A stretch of DNA of 60,778 nucleotides from Bermanella sp034110565 (GTDB lineage Bacteria > Pseudomonadota > Gammaproteobacteria > Pseudomonadales > Oceanobacteraceae), in NCBI GenBank assembly GCA_034110565.1, contig JAWUYY010000038.1, forward strand, positions 1 to 60,778. The letters run 5' to 3'. Within the stretch, counting starts at the first letter, position 1; every line of letters starts with the position of its first letter. The notes beneath the pieces are model-generated. The model saw only the letters and a program-made list of their open reading frames with translations. It was not told the origin of the DNA and did no database searches. This document shows, piece after piece, positions 16,849 through 26,092 of the stretch. The position numbers and the translations under genes were made by a program.

Positions 16849-18231
16849 TCAGTTTTGAATAACCGCGGGCTGCGTAATATCTTGATGTTTGATTGTTTTG
16901 CGACTGACGTACTGTAAGCGTGACAGTAGCAATACGGCATTGATGCTTAAGCCAACAATTAACCCCACCCAAAACCCCGGCGCTCCCATAGGCGCAGCTT
17001 GAGATAAACCTAAGTAATAACCTAAGGGAAGGCCCACTAGCCAGAATGAAATAATGCTAATACCTAGTGTGACCATGGTGTCCTTGTAGCCTCTTAAGGC
17101 GCCGGCTGCACCTACCTGTAAGCTATCACTGATCTGGAATACAGCGGCATGCATCATTAAAAGCATGACAAGAGTAATGACTTGCTGATCTTGGCTGTAT
17201 AAGCCAGCTAAGGACTCTCGTAAAAAGTACAGGACGCATGCATTTAGCAAGGCAAACATCAGGTTAATATAAATAGCATTCGTCCAAGCTTTTTTAGCAC
17301 CAATCGGGTTGCCTCGGCCGAGTTCATGGCCCACACGGACAGTTAAAGCGGTCGCAAGGCTCAAGGGCACCATAAAAGTGACAGTGGTGATATTTAGCGT
17401 AATTTGGTGTGCGGCCACGACCACAGGTCCAAGCTGGGCAATAAACAAAGCAATAATACAAAACAGGCTAACCTCGGCGAATATCGCTAGGCCAATAGGA
17501 ATACCCACCGCGCTGATATTGCCAATGGTTTTGAAATTAGGGCGAGTAAAGTTTCGCAGTGGTTTGACTTTTTGGTGATGGGAGCTGAAACGGGTGAATA
17601 ACCAGATGGCAATAGTCATCAGGTAAAACACAATCAAACTGGCTAGGCCACAGCCTGGACCGCCCATTGCATCAATGGGACCCCAACCAAATACGAATAA
17701 TAAATTGAGTGGAATATTCAAGAGTAAGCCCGCAAAGGCAATGGTCATAACCGGCTTGGTTAGATGCAGGGCTTCATTATATGAGCGAAATGCTTGATGA
17801 ATCGCCACAGCAGGTAAAGCAAGGGCAATATAAAATAGGTATTTGGTGGTGATATCTTGAATGTCTTGGCTGATATCCATTAATGACATCAGGGGTTTGG
17901 TGCCCACCAATAGGATGCACATGGCGCACAGTCCAATGACTAAGCCTAAATAGATACCTTGTTGTAAATAATGGGCAGCCTGCTCTTTGTTTTTAGCACC
18001 TTTGGCGTGAGCCACCATGGGCGTGAGTGCCACCATGATGCCCGCTTCGAATAGCACCAGAGGTAACCAAATACTGCTGCCTACGGCGATAGAGGCAAGA
18101 TCAAGCGTGCCGGCTAAACCTGCAATCAGGGTGTCCACGACACCCATACCGGTTTGCGCAAGCTGGGTTCCTAGAATAGGCAGCATCAATACCATCAAGG
18201 GTTTAGATTGCTTGAAAAATGACCTTAGCAT
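16849..18231 (-). CDS. norM: NorM-type MATE family multidrug exporter
   Basis: This protein of about 460 residues has twelve predicted membrane helices of the MATE family: cation-coupled export of drugs and other organic cations. Seen: LPILGTQLAQTGMGVVDTLIAG (helix 1), GIPIGLAIFAEVSLF in the second half, and two internally similar halves. I chose the ATG at 18231, giving 460 residues like Vibrio NorM (461); an ATG 20 codons earlier (18291) is possible but overlaps the region upstream of epmC. It is divergent from epmC. The substrate range is unknown. Confidence 0.9.
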   Translation of the reverse strand: MLRSFFKQSKPLMVLMLPILGTQLAQTGMGVVDTLIAGLAGTLDLASIAVGSSIWLPLVLFEAGIMVALTPMVAHAKGAKNKEQAAHYLQQGIYLGLVIGLCAMCILLVGTKPLMSLMDISQDIQDITTKYLFYIALALPAVAIHQAFRSYNEALHLTKPVMTIAFAGLLLNIPLNLLFVFGWGPIDAMGGPGCGLASLIVFYLMTIAIWLFTRFSSHHQKVKPLRNFTRPNFKTIGNISAVGIPIGLAIFAEVSLFCIIALFIAQLGPVVVAAHQITLNITTVTFMVPLSLATALTVRVGHELGRGNPIGAKKAWTNAIYINLMFALLNACVLYFLRESLAGLYSQDQQVITLVMLLMMHAAVFQISDSLQVGAAGALRGYKDTMVTLGISIISFWLVGLPLGYYLGLSQAAPMGAPGFWVGLIVGLSINAVLLLSRLQYVSRKTIKHQDITQPAVIQN

Positions 18232-18367
18232 GTTGCCGATTTTCTCTAGTAAAAAAACGCCTAAGTATCGTGATTTTGCTATGAAATGCAATGCTCATAG
18301 TTTGCAACTGGTAGGTATCGGCCATAACTGGTATAAAGCAGGCCAGCAAAGATGTTGTAAGAAACCT

Positions 18368-18913
18368 ATGTACCACTGCTCGGCCGCTATTCAAATATTT
18401 AACCAATGCTTTAAAGAGACGCTCAATACAGAGTTGGTTCGAGGCGCGCATGAGCCTATTTATATCCCAAGAAGTCAGTATTATCCTTGGGATAGAGTGA
18501 TATTCGCTCATGGTTACTTTGCCAGTGCACTACATGAAATCAGTCACTGGTGTATCGCCGCAGAACAGCGTCGCACTCAAGTGGATTTTGGTTATTGGTA
18601 TAATCCCGACGGCCGAACACCCGAGCAACAAGCTGAATTTGAAAAAGTAGAAATTAAGCCGCAAGCGCTAGAGTGGATATTCTGTCGCAGTGCTAATTTC
18701 AAATTTAACGTCAGTATCGACAATTTAAGCGCAGATCCTCGTGACATTGAGCAATCTGCGAACGTCTTTAAAGACAATATATACCAGCAAGTGCACATGT
18801 ACTTGCATAAGGGTTTGCCCACGCGGGCAAAACAGTTCAGTGATGCCTTAATCGCTCATTATCGTAGCGGGCAATCACTGGACGCATCAGAATTTAAACG
18901 GGAAACTTTATAA
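18368..18913 (+). CDS. epmC: Elongation factor P hydroxylase
   Basis: This 181-residue homologue of E. coli EpmC (YfcM, 182 residues) hydroxylates the modified lysine of elongation factor P. Seen: LVRGAHEPIYIPRSQ, RVIFAHGYFASALHEISHWC with the HEISH metal motif, VDFGYWYNPDGR, VEIKPQALEW and NVSIDNLSAD. The ATG at 18368 reproduces the family length. Earlier in-frame ATGs (for example 18281) would add residues with no family match. No epmA or epmB is in the window. The stop directly precedes the rhlB ATG, suggesting coupling. Confidence 0.92.
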   Translation: MYHCSAAIQIFNQCFKETLNTELVRGAHEPIYIPRSQYYPWDRVIFAHGYFASALHEISHWCIAAEQRRTQVDFGYWYNPDGRTPEQQAEFEKVEIKPQALEWIFCRSANFKFNVSIDNLSADPRDIEQSANVFKDNIYQQVHMYLHKGLPTRAKQFSDALIAHYRSGQSLDASEFKRETL

Positions 18914-20257
18914 ATGCCAATTGGATTGATTAAAAAATTATTTAATAAATCAGAACCAGTTAAACCGTCGAAGGCGCCGAAAAAAGCGTCAGCATTAACG
19001 GCTACAAAGAAATCATCCAAACCTGCGGCTAAGCCAAAGCCAGTACCTGCAGTCGCGAAGAAAAAGCCAGTTGCGCCATGGGACCCTAGCCAATTCAAAG
19101 TTGAACCTGCTGAAGGTAAAACACGCTTTCATGATTTGAACTTAGATGAACGTATCATGCATGGTATCTTTGATTTAGGCTTTCAATATGCAAGCCCCAT
19201 TCAAGCCGCTTCGTTACCGCTAACCTTGGCGGGTCATGACATTATTGGTAAAGCACAAACCGGTACCGGCAAAACAGCCGCGTTCTTAATAACCGTGTTG
19301 CAAAAATTATTGACTACTGCGCCGAGTGAGCGTTTTGCCAGTGAGCCTCGAGCTTTGATCATCGCTCCAACCCGTGAGCTAGCCATGCAGATTGCACAAG
19401 ACGCAGAAGGCTTATCAAAATACACAGATTTGAATGTGGTTACCGTGGTCGGCGGTGTGGATTACGATAAACAAAAAAATCAGCTGAGCGGTATTGTTGA
19501 TATTGTTGTGGCGACACCAGGTCGTTTATTAGATTTTTTACAGCAAAAAGTGTTGTTTCTTGATCAAGCAGAGTTATTGGTTATTGATGAAGCAGATCGC
19601 ATGCTAGACATGGGGTTTATCCCAGATTTAAAACGCATTATTCGTGCAACACCTGAAAAAGACATTCGTCAGACTCAGTTGTTCAGTGCAACCTATCCTT
19701 ATGATGTAGTGGCATTGAGTGAAAGCTGGACATACAAACCACAGCAGGTCGAAATTGAACCAGAATCTGTCGCAACTGAAACCGTTGACCAGCGTTTTTA
19801 TAGCCTGCAAGAAACAGAAAAAGATCAGGTGTTAGTGGATTTTCTTAATGAAGCCTCAACCGGCAAGGCGATTATTTTTGCTAACCGTCGTGATACATCT
19901 CGTGATCTTGCAGACCGCTTAAATAAAATGGGCATTAAAGCCATGTTATTGAGTGGTGAAGTCGCTCAACAAAAACGTGTGAAAACCTTGGAGCGATTTA
20001 AGAGCCAGGACAACACCGTGCTTGTGGCAACAGATGTTGCAGGTCGTGGTATTCACGTGGATGGTATTACCCATGTATTTAATTACAACTTACCAGATGA
20101 TCCTGAGGACTATGTTCACCGTATTGGTCGAACTGGCCGAGCGGGTGCCAGTGGTATGGCTATCACCTTTATTGATGAGTACGAAGCTTACGGCATGATG
20201 GATTTAGAAAAATATCTAGGTAAGAAAATTGTGACGGAACCGGTTCCCAAGGGGTAA
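18914..20257 (+). CDS. rhlB: ATP-dependent RNA helicase RhlB
   Basis: This 447-residue DEAD-box helicase is of RhlB type, the RNase E-associated unwinding enzyme of the degradosome. A basic, Lys/Ala/Pro-rich N-terminal extension of about 75 residues (SKAPKKASALTATKK) is followed by the core: Q-motif FQYASPIQAASLP, Walker A AQTGTGKTAAF, PTRELAMQI, DEAD at VIDEADRMLDMGF, SAT at FSATYPYDV, and HRIGRTGRAG. A long N-terminal extension is typical of Pseudomonas-type RhlB. It starts immediately after the epmC stop. There is no C-terminal tail beyond the helicase core. Confidence 0.92.
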   Translation: MPIGLIKKLFNKSEPVKPSKAPKKASALTATKKSSKPAAKPKPVPAVAKKKPVAPWDPSQFKVEPAEGKTRFHDLNLDERIMHGIFDLGFQYASPIQAASLPLTLAGHDIIGKAQTGTGKTAAFLITVLQKLLTTAPSERFASEPRALIIAPTRELAMQIAQDAEGLSKYTDLNVVTVVGGVDYDKQKNQLSGIVDIVVATPGRLLDFLQQKVLFLDQAELLVIDEADRMLDMGFIPDLKRIIRATPEKDIRQTQLFSATYPYDVVALSESWTYKPQQVEIEPESVATETVDQRFYSLQETEKDQVLVDFLNEASTGKAIIFANRRDTSRDLADRLNKMGIKAMLLSGEVAQQKRVKTLERFKSQDNTVLVATDVAGRGIHVDGITHVFNYNLPDDPEDYVHRIGRTGRAGASGMAITFIDEYEAYGMMDLEKYLGKKIVTEPVPKG

Positions 20258-20259
20258 GC

Positions 20260-20664
20260 ATGGCGGCAAGGATGCTGTTAATTTTTATACTGGTTTTTCA
20301 AAGTGCTTGGGTGTTAGGGTTAAGTGCAGAACAAGCGCATATCCTAATAAGACAACAAACCCCTGAGTTATTAGGGGATGGTAGCCAATTAGTCAGTGTG
20401 TATTATTTTGGTGAATCTAATGATTTATCTGTCGTTGGGTTAGAGCGAGTAGGAAATGACTATTTACCTATTCGCTGGCTGGTGGTTTTTAATAAAGAAA
20501 CCGTTTTAGGTTGGTATTATCCTAGCATCGAGTTTCCACTACGATTTGAAGATGGTTATTTGATTTTTCCAAAAGGCAGTCGTGTTGCAAAAATTAATCT
20601 TTTGCCTGCGCCACCTGATGCATTTACCATAAAAAATCAATCCATTGAGTTTTATACCCCTTAA
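20260..20664 (+). CDS. Small exported protein of unknown function
   Basis: This 134-residue protein begins with a hydrophobic signal peptide (MLLIFILVFQSAWVLG, cleavage near residue 20). The mature part, of about 110 residues, is beta-rich and has no cysteine. I recognise no domain. The gene starts two bases after the rhlB stop and precedes the nuclease gene by 9 bases, so it sits inside an epmC-rhlB-nuclease-pdxB run of tightly packed genes. Periplasmic location is predicted from the signal. Confidence 0.7.
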   Translation: MAARMLLIFILVFQSAWVLGLSAEQAHILIRQQTPELLGDGSQLVSVYYFGESNDLSVVGLERVGNDYLPIRWLVVFNKETVLGWYYPSIEFPLRFEDGYLIFPKGSRVAKINLLPAPPDAFTIKNQSIEFYTP

Positions 20665-20673
20665 GAGTCCTCG

Positions 20674-21552
20674 GTGAAACAAGCCCATTTAATTGATATA
20701 TCAGCTGTTTTTTTTCGTTATTATTTTGCGCCCGGTCCAAGCGTTGTTAATGACGAAGGCTGGGAAGTGTATCCATTACTGGCCAGTTTACGCTGGTTAA
20801 TGAACCCCGATTTTTTTGATGCAAGCTTAACCGTCGCAGCCTTTGATGAAAGTCTAGGAACCTGCTTTCGTCATGACCTTGACTGCGAATATAAAGCCAA
20901 CCGCGCATTACCCACCGAAGACATAATTTATCAGCTGAGTTTATTGAAATCTTTCTGTGAGCATATGGGTTTTGTCGTATTGGCCAGTGATGAGTTCGAA
21001 GCGGATGATTTTATTGCTGCCAGTGTAGAGCAGTTAAATGATTATCAAATAATCATTCACTCGCGGGATAAAGATTTGCGCCAATTGCTCGCACCCAATG
21101 TCATCATGCAAGATAGCGCCACAGGCTCTGTATGGGATGAGGAGAGGCTGATGGAAGAGCTAGGTTTAAAGGCCTGTCAGATAGTAGATTTCTTATCTCT
21201 AGTAGGCGATGCCAGCGATAACATAGCGGGTGTGCCTAGTGTGGGGGTTAAAACCGCTACAGTGCTGTTGCAGCAATATTCTGGCTTTCAGGGTATTTAT
21301 CAGGCTATAGAGTCGGCTGAAGTATTACCGGTTAGAGGGGCCGCGCGCATTCGCAATGCCCTAATTGAGAACAAAGATCGGGTACTTCTGAATCACCAAT
21401 TAACCCGACTGCGCCAAGATATTCCCCTATCCCTTGCACCTTTGGAGTTTAACCAAGACAATTACCTATTTATTCATGCCTTAACGCAAGAGCTGGGCAT
21501 TCATCGGCCTTTGAAAAAAGCCTTAGAAACCTTAGCCGGATTGTATTTATGA
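20674..21552 (+). CDS. Xni/FEN-like 5'-3' exonuclease family protein
   Basis: This 292-residue protein has the PIN-like 5'-nuclease fold found in Xni (ExoIX) and the N-terminus of DNA polymerase I. Acidic metal ligands appear in HLIDISAVFFRYYF, FEADDFI, SRDKDLRQLL and VGDASDNIAGVPSVGVKTA; the last is also the helix-3-turn-helix DNA-binding motif. It is longer than E. coli Xni (about 251) by an N-terminal and C-terminal margin. Start is GTG at 20674. The stop overlaps the pdxB ATG by four bases. A role in flap or RNA-primer processing is inferred from family. Confidence 0.85.
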   Translation: MKQAHLIDISAVFFRYYFAPGPSVVNDEGWEVYPLLASLRWLMNPDFFDASLTVAAFDESLGTCFRHDLDCEYKANRALPTEDIIYQLSLLKSFCEHMGFVVLASDEFEADDFIAASVEQLNDYQIIIHSRDKDLRQLLAPNVIMQDSATGSVWDEERLMEELGLKACQIVDFLSLVGDASDNIAGVPSVGVKTATVLLQQYSGFQGIYQAIESAEVLPVRGAARIRNALIENKDRVLLNHQLTRLRQDIPLSLAPLEFNQDNYLFIHALTQELGIHRPLKKALETLAGLYL

Positions 21553-22682
21553 AAATCGTTGCAGACGAAAATATCCCTCTCTTAGAAGCTTTTTTTAGCG
21601 ACATGTGCCAAGAACTAGTGACGTTACCAGGTCGAGAAATGTCTGCGGAGCAAGTTAAAGATGCAGATATTCTATTGGTTCGCTCTATCACTCAGGTGAA
21701 TCAAGCACTACTAGAGGGCAGCCGAGTCAAGTTTGTGGGTACTTGTACCATTGGCACTGACCATCTTGATACGGCGTACCTTGAACAACACAATATTCAA
21801 TATGCCAATGCGCCGGGTTGCAATGCAAAAGCGGTGGTGGATTATGTGTTGAGCTGTCTTTTAGTCTTACAAGAGAGAAAACAAAAAAATTGGCAAGAGT
21901 TATCAATCGGGATTGTTGGTGCGGGTAATGTTGGTGGGCTCTTATATGACACCTTAAAAGCCCTAGGCATGAATGTCATAGCCTATGACCCTAATGTGAC
22001 AGATCATAATAGTGAACAGAACCAGATTGATGTGTGGCAGCAAGATGTTGTGACCTTGCATACTCCGATTATTCGCGATGGTGAACATGCGACTCATCAT
22101 CTGGTTGACCAAGCTAGGTTAGCAAGTATGAAAGCAGATGCTTGCCTGATTAATAGTTGCCGTGGTGCGGTAGTAGATAACCAAGCGCTTTTAAATCACT
22201 TACACAAGCAACCGAACTTTAATGTCATTTTGGATGTATTCGAGCAAGAGCCGTCTCCATCGGATGAATTAATCAAAGCTTGTTTGTTAGCGACGCCACA
22301 TATTGCCGGTTACAGTTTGGATGGCAAATACGGTGGCTCGGCGATGATTTACGAAGCGCTATGCGATGCCTTTGCTTTGCCTAAGCGGTTGAAGTTAGCC
22401 CAGCTAATATCAGAAGCGCCAGTGCGAAAGTTAAGTTTTAGCAACGAAGCCAATACTGCTTATGTTATGAAGCAGGTTATTCGTAATGCTTATGATGTTC
22501 GCGATGATCATTTTCGTATGTTGAATTTAATCGGGTTAAACGATGAACAGAAGGCGAAGAGGTTTGACCGCTTGCGTAAAGAGTACCCACTAAGACGGGA
22601 TCTAACATGCCAAGTCATATCGGCGAAGCGTTTGTCTCATCCTGTTTGGCTGCAAGCATTAGGTGTTAGGGTGAAACAATAA
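21549..22682 (+). CDS. pdxB: Erythronate-4-phosphate dehydrogenase
   Basis: This 377-residue D-2-hydroxyacid dehydrogenase family protein catalyses the second step of the DXP-dependent pyridoxal phosphate pathway. Seen: MKIVADENIPLLEAFF at the N-terminus (typical of PdxB), GTCTIGTDHLD, the NAD-binding IGIVGAGNVGGLLYDTL, INSCRGAVVD and ATPHIAGYSLDGK with the catalytic His. A C-terminal PdxB dimerisation domain follows. The ATG overlaps the nuclease stop (ATGA). The gene ends at a terminator. Confidence 0.95.
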   Translation: MKIVADENIPLLEAFFSDMCQELVTLPGREMSAEQVKDADILLVRSITQVNQALLEGSRVKFVGTCTIGTDHLDTAYLEQHNIQYANAPGCNAKAVVDYVLSCLLVLQERKQKNWQELSIGIVGAGNVGGLLYDTLKALGMNVIAYDPNVTDHNSEQNQIDVWQQDVVTLHTPIIRDGEHATHHLVDQARLASMKADACLINSCRGAVVDNQALLNHLHKQPNFNVILDVFEQEPSPSDELIKACLLATPHIAGYSLDGKYGGSAMIYEALCDAFALPKRLKLAQLISEAPVRKLSFSNEANTAYVMKQVIRNAYDVRDDHFRMLNLIGLNDEQKAKRFDRLRKEYPLRRDLTCQVISAKRLSHPVWLQALGVRVKQ

Positions 22683-22710
22683 TTCAAATGCTTGTTTGAA
22701 TTGCAGATAT

Positions 22711-22737
22711 AAAAAAACAGCCTATGGCTGTTTTTGG
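22711..22737. terminator. Bidirectional terminator
   Basis: AAAAACAGCC and GGCTGTTTTT arms around a TAT loop lie after pdxB. The A-run on the left also allows it to serve the convergent micro-protein gene on the minus strand. Confidence 0.9.
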
Positions 22738-22753
22738 TTTACAACAAGTGACT

Positions 22754-22906
22754 CTATGATTGAGCGGCTTGCAGTATTCTTTTTAACGCCTTTTCGACCA
22801 TTTCATCGGTGATAGGCGTTTCTTTGCCTTTTTCATCAATAATGGCAGCACCGTGCATGATATCTTTAGTGCTTTGGGCTGTTTGTGTCGTGGTTGAGTT
22901 TTTCAT
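22754..22906 (-). CDS. PA1571-like small protein
   Basis: This 50-residue soluble micro-protein has the core GAAIIDEKGKETPITDEMVEKAL, which resembles the uncharacterised PA1571 family of Pseudomonas-type bacteria. I chose the ATG at 22906 because AGGGGTG lies just upstream; an earlier in-frame start (22963) has no such site and encodes an unlikely N-terminus. The likely promoter region is shared with the divergent methyltransferase gene. Function is unknown. Confidence 0.72.
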   Translation of the reverse strand: MKNSTTTQTAQSTKDIMHGAAIIDEKGKETPITDEMVEKALKRILQAAQS

Positions 22907-22970
22907 AACGTCACCCCTTAAACATGTACCTTCAGTATAGTAATAGGCACCGCCTTGAGCCAAGGGTTTT

Positions 22971-23885
22971 ATGCAAAAAAAATTAAATTTTAATAATGTG
23001 CTTCAAAAACTGCCCTCTTGTGATGCAAAGCGGCTCTTTCATGGCCGTGGTGGTCTGTTTGAGGGCTTGGAGCAGGTAAACATAGAAGTTTATCCACCTG
23101 TGCTGTGGGTGATTATTTATCAAGCAATTGATGAAACACAATTGAAACAATTGCTGCTTGAAAGTAAACAGCAAAGTGAGGTACTTGGTCTTGAGGCCAT
23201 TTATATTCAACGTCGTTATGAACCGGGTAACCCAGTCGAAACTTTCTTTGAAAGTGATTCCTATTTAGATAAAGATTTTAAGGTCACTGAAGCGGGTTTG
23301 TCGTATTTGGTAAATCTGGGTCGCAATCAAAATAGTGGTTTATTTTTAGACATGTGTAATGGTCGTCAATGGATGCGTGAACATGCTAAAGATAAAGCGG
23401 TGCTGAATTTATTTTCTTATACCTGTAGTCTAGGTGTTGCGGCCGCCGCAGGTGGTGCAAACAGTGTTGTTAATATAGATATGGCAAAAGGGGCAATTAA
23501 ACGAGGTCAGCAAAATTTAGCATTAAACGAGGTGACTTGTCAGAGTAATACTTTTATTGCTCAAGATATTTTTAAGATGATTAAGAAGCTCACGCAAAAA
23601 GGACCATTTGATTTATTAATTGCTGATCCGCCTAGCTTTCAAAGCAAAGCGTTTGATGTACGCCGTGATTATGAAAAATTGCTAACTAAGTTAAAGCCTG
23701 CTTTAGCAGATAACGCACAATTAGTTTTGTGTTTGAACTCACCTGCATTAGGTGAAGATTTTTTACACCAACTAGTTGCTATTGTTTTTCCCCAGGCAAG
23801 CTTCGTTGAGCGTATAGCGAACCCTGATGTGCTTGCGGATATAAACGAAGATGCTGCTCTTAAAGTGATGCTTTATCAGCTTTAA
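22971..23885 (+). CDS. RlmI/RlmK-like SAM-dependent RNA methyltransferase
   Basis: This 304-residue protein contains the catalytic half of RlmI/RlmK-type 23S rRNA methyltransferases. SAM motif I is VLNLFSYTCSLGVAAAAGG, the acidic motif is VVNIDMAKGAIKRGQQN, and motif IV is LLIADPPSFQSKAF. The N-terminal part (YIQRRYEPGNPVETFF) is not a clear PUA domain. AAGGG precedes the ATG by about 5 bases. Family membership is clear, but the RNA target cannot be named from sequence. Confidence 0.85.
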   Translation: MQKKLNFNNVLQKLPSCDAKRLFHGRGGLFEGLEQVNIEVYPPVLWVIIYQAIDETQLKQLLLESKQQSEVLGLEAIYIQRRYEPGNPVETFFESDSYLDKDFKVTEAGLSYLVNLGRNQNSGLFLDMCNGRQWMREHAKDKAVLNLFSYTCSLGVAAAAGGANSVVNIDMAKGAIKRGQQNLALNEVTCQSNTFIAQDIFKMIKKLTQKGPFDLLIADPPSFQSKAFDVRRDYEKLLTKLKPALADNAQLVLCLNSPALGEDFLHQLVAIVFPQASFVERIANPDVLADINEDAALKVMLYQL

Positions 23886-23893
23886 GTAACGTG

Positions 23894-24331
23894 TTAATCA
23901 ATGGGTGATGCATTAAAGAAGTATTGCTCAATGATGTTTTGCATATCGATACTGGATTGTTCACGCAGTGCTTTTTGCATTTTAAATGCTAATGTGCTTT
24001 CACGCTTTTTAATGGAATTGGCTTGGCCAAATTGTTCGCGGCTTAAATTAGGGCGAATCAATTTTACAAAAGATTTTTGTGTCAGAGTGCATTCTTCTGC
24101 GCTTTCTTCTTTAATAATATCAAGGTAGCGAATATAGCCTTCATCGTGCAACCACATGAGGGCTCCAATGGCGCAAAGGTAGCGTGAGCTGTGTAGGCCA
24201 AATTCATCCATATCGTCTGGCCCACTAATATCATCAATAAACAAGCTGACCTTACGTGGAAACTGCTGGAATAAACTCAGTAGAATTACGCCAATATCGT
24301 GGTAAAAGTCATCTATATTTACATCATTCAT
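23894..24331 (-). CDS. Conserved hypothetical protein downstream of alaA
   Basis: This 145-residue acidic, helical, soluble-looking protein (FYHDIGVILLSLFQQFPRKVSLF, SRYLCAIGALMWLHDEGYI) belongs to no family I recognise. It starts 9 bases after the alaA stop on the same strand and is probably co-transcribed with it. No convincing ribosome binding site is visible, which also suggests coupling. The middle part (WLHDEGYIRYLDI) has a winged-helix-like feel, but this is weak. Confidence 0.68.
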   Translation of the reverse strand: MNDVNIDDFYHDIGVILLSLFQQFPRKVSLFIDDISGPDDMDEFGLHSSRYLCAIGALMWLHDEGYIRYLDIIKEESAEECTLTQKSFVKLIRPNLSREQFGQANSIKKRESTLAFKMQKALREQSSIDMQNIIEQYFFNASPID

Positions 24332-24340
24332 AATGATTAA

Positions 24341-25555
24341 TTACTGGCTGTAGTGTTCAAAGAAATTTCCCATCTTACCAATAGCTTCTTTCAAGTCATC
24401 AACCCTTGGTAAGAACACCAAACGGAAGTGATCCGGTTCTGGCCAGTTAAATGCGCGCCCATGGACAATCAAAATTTTCTGTTGTTCTAATAAATCCAAC
24501 ACCATACGTTCATCATTTTTGATGTTGAATTTGTTTTGATCCATTTTGACAAAACTGTATAGCGCGCCTTTTGGCAGGGTGCAGCTGAGCCCAGGAATGT
24601 CATTGATCATCTGGTGAGCTAGGTTGCGTTGCTCGTATATGCGTCCACCAGGTCTAATGAGGTCATTAATGCTCTGGTAGCCGCCCAGTGCAGTTTGAAT
24701 CGCATACTGGGCCGGTACGTTAGCACATAAGCGCATGCTGGCCAGCATATCTAAACCTTCTAGATAATCTTTTGCTTTGTGTTTGGCGCCACTGACCACT
24801 AACCAGCCGCTGCGAAAGCCTGCTAAGCGATAGGTTTTTGATAGGCCGTTAAAGGTAATAACCAGTAAGTCTTCTGCTAATGAAGCCGTTGAAGTGTGTT
24901 CCACCTCATCAAATAAAATTTTGTCGTAAATTTCGTCAGAAAACACAACGAGATTGTTTTGGCGGGCGATCTCTAATAATTCCAGTAGCACTTCTTTTGG
25001 ATAAAGGGCCCCTGTTGGGTTGTTGGGGTTAATTAGCACTAAAGCTTTTGTGTTGGAGGTGATTTTCTTTTTGATGTTGTCGATATCCGGGTACCAATCG
25101 GCTTGCTCATCACAACGGTAATGCACAGGGGTGCCGCCAGCTAAGCTTACAGCGCCTGTCCATAGTGGGTAGTCCGGTGCTGGAATTAAGACTTCATCAC
25201 CATTGTTAATTAAGCCTTGCAGGGCCATAACGATGAGTTCGCTGACGCCATTACCTAGGTAGATGTCTTCAATTTCTACCCCTTTGATACCTTTTTGCTG
25301 GCAATATTGCATAACCGCTTTGCGAGCAGAGTAGACCCCTTTGCTGTCACTATAGCCTTGGGCGTTAGGTAATTGATGAATCACATCTTGTAAGATTTCA
25401 TCGGGTGCGTTTAACTCAAATGGCGCGGGGTTGCCGATGTTAAGTTTAAGGATGCGATGGCCTTCATCTTCCATTTTTTTTGCGGCACTTAAAACAGGCC
25501 CGCGAATATCATAAAATACGTTGGCGAGCTTGTTTGATTTATGCCATTCGTGCAT
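24341..25555 (-). CDS. alaA: Alanine aminotransferase AlaA
   Basis: This 404-residue class I/II PLP-dependent aminotransferase is nearly collinear with E. coli AlaA (405): YDIRGPVL near the N-terminus, LKLNIGNPAPF, GNGVSELI, PAPDYPLWT, INPNNPTGALYP, FSDEIYDKI, the PLP-lysine motif FNGLSKTYRLAGFRSGW, and MRLCANVPAQYAIQTALGGYQS. It interconverts pyruvate and alanine using glutamate. A GGGGG stretch precedes the ATG. A second small gene follows directly. Confidence 0.95.
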   Translation of the reverse strand: MHEWHKSNKLANVFYDIRGPVLSAAKKMEDEGHRILKLNIGNPAPFELNAPDEILQDVIHQLPNAQGYSDSKGVYSARKAVMQYCQQKGIKGVEIEDIYLGNGVSELIVMALQGLINNGDEVLIPAPDYPLWTGAVSLAGGTPVHYRCDEQADWYPDIDNIKKKITSNTKALVLINPNNPTGALYPKEVLLELLEIARQNNLVVFSDEIYDKILFDEVEHTSTASLAEDLLVITFNGLSKTYRLAGFRSGWLVVSGAKHKAKDYLEGLDMLASMRLCANVPAQYAIQTALGGYQSINDLIRPGGRIYEQRNLAHQMINDIPGLSCTLPKGALYSFVKMDQNKFNIKNDERMVLDLLEQQKILIVHGRAFNWPEPDHFRLVFLPRVDDLKEAIGKMGNFFEHYSQ

Positions 25556-25696
25556 GAAAACCCCCGGTGCTGCTCGACATTACACGACCAGCTTGTTGAC
25601 GAAAAAGATGTGCGGATGATACCTAGCTTTTTGCATGGCTCCAATCTCTACATTCGTTTTTCTAATTGAATACTGTGACTTTTTTAGGTGATAAAG

Positions 25697-26092
25697 ATGG
25701 ATAAGATCAAAAAAACACCGGATCAATGGCGTGACGAGCTGGATCCAGAAACGTTCCACATAACTCGAGAGAAGGGTACGGAGCGTGCGTTTACTGGAGC
25801 TTTGTATGGTAATCAAGCGCAGGGTACTTATATCTGTGCATGTTGTGGGCAGCCTTTGTTTGAGTCCGACACTAAGTATGATAGCGGTTGTGGCTGGCCA
25901 AGTTTCTATCAACCTATCGAAGGTGATGTGGTTGAGGAACATAGCGATCGTTCATTAATGATGCAGCGTACCGAGGTTGTATGCAGTCGATGCGATGGGC
26001 ACTTAGGGCATGTTTTTCCTGATGGTCCTGCGCCTACTGGATTACGTTATTGTATTAACAGCGCATCGCTAAAGTTTGATGATAAAAAATGA
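25697..26092 (+). CDS. msrB: Peptide-methionine (R)-S-oxide reductase
   Basis: This 131-residue MsrB reduces methionine-R-sulfoxide in proteins. Seen: the zinc Cys pairs CACCGQPLF and CSRCDGHLGHVF, GCGWPSFYQP, and the catalytic RYCINSASLKF. I chose the ATG at 25697 because AGGTG lies 6 bases upstream; a GTG three codons earlier is less likely. Its stop overlaps the following glycosylase gene (ATGA), so methionine repair and DNA-alkylation repair genes are translationally coupled here. Confidence 0.95.
   Translation: MDKIKKTPDQWRDELDPETFHITREKGTERAFTGALYGNQAQGTYICACCGQPLFESDTKYDSGCGWPSFYQPIEGDVVEEHSDRSLMMQRTEVVCSRCDGHLGHVFPDGPAPTGLRYCINSASLKFDDKK

Noticed and set aside
18017..18367. Long upstream extension of epmC
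   Set aside because: It is antisense to norM and its promoter region; EpmC homologues start at the chosen ATG (181 residues).
25580..25942. Minus-strand frame of 120 codons over msrB
   Set aside because: It is antisense to msrB and contains no known motif; the Cys-rich msrB frame on the other strand is clearly the real gene.
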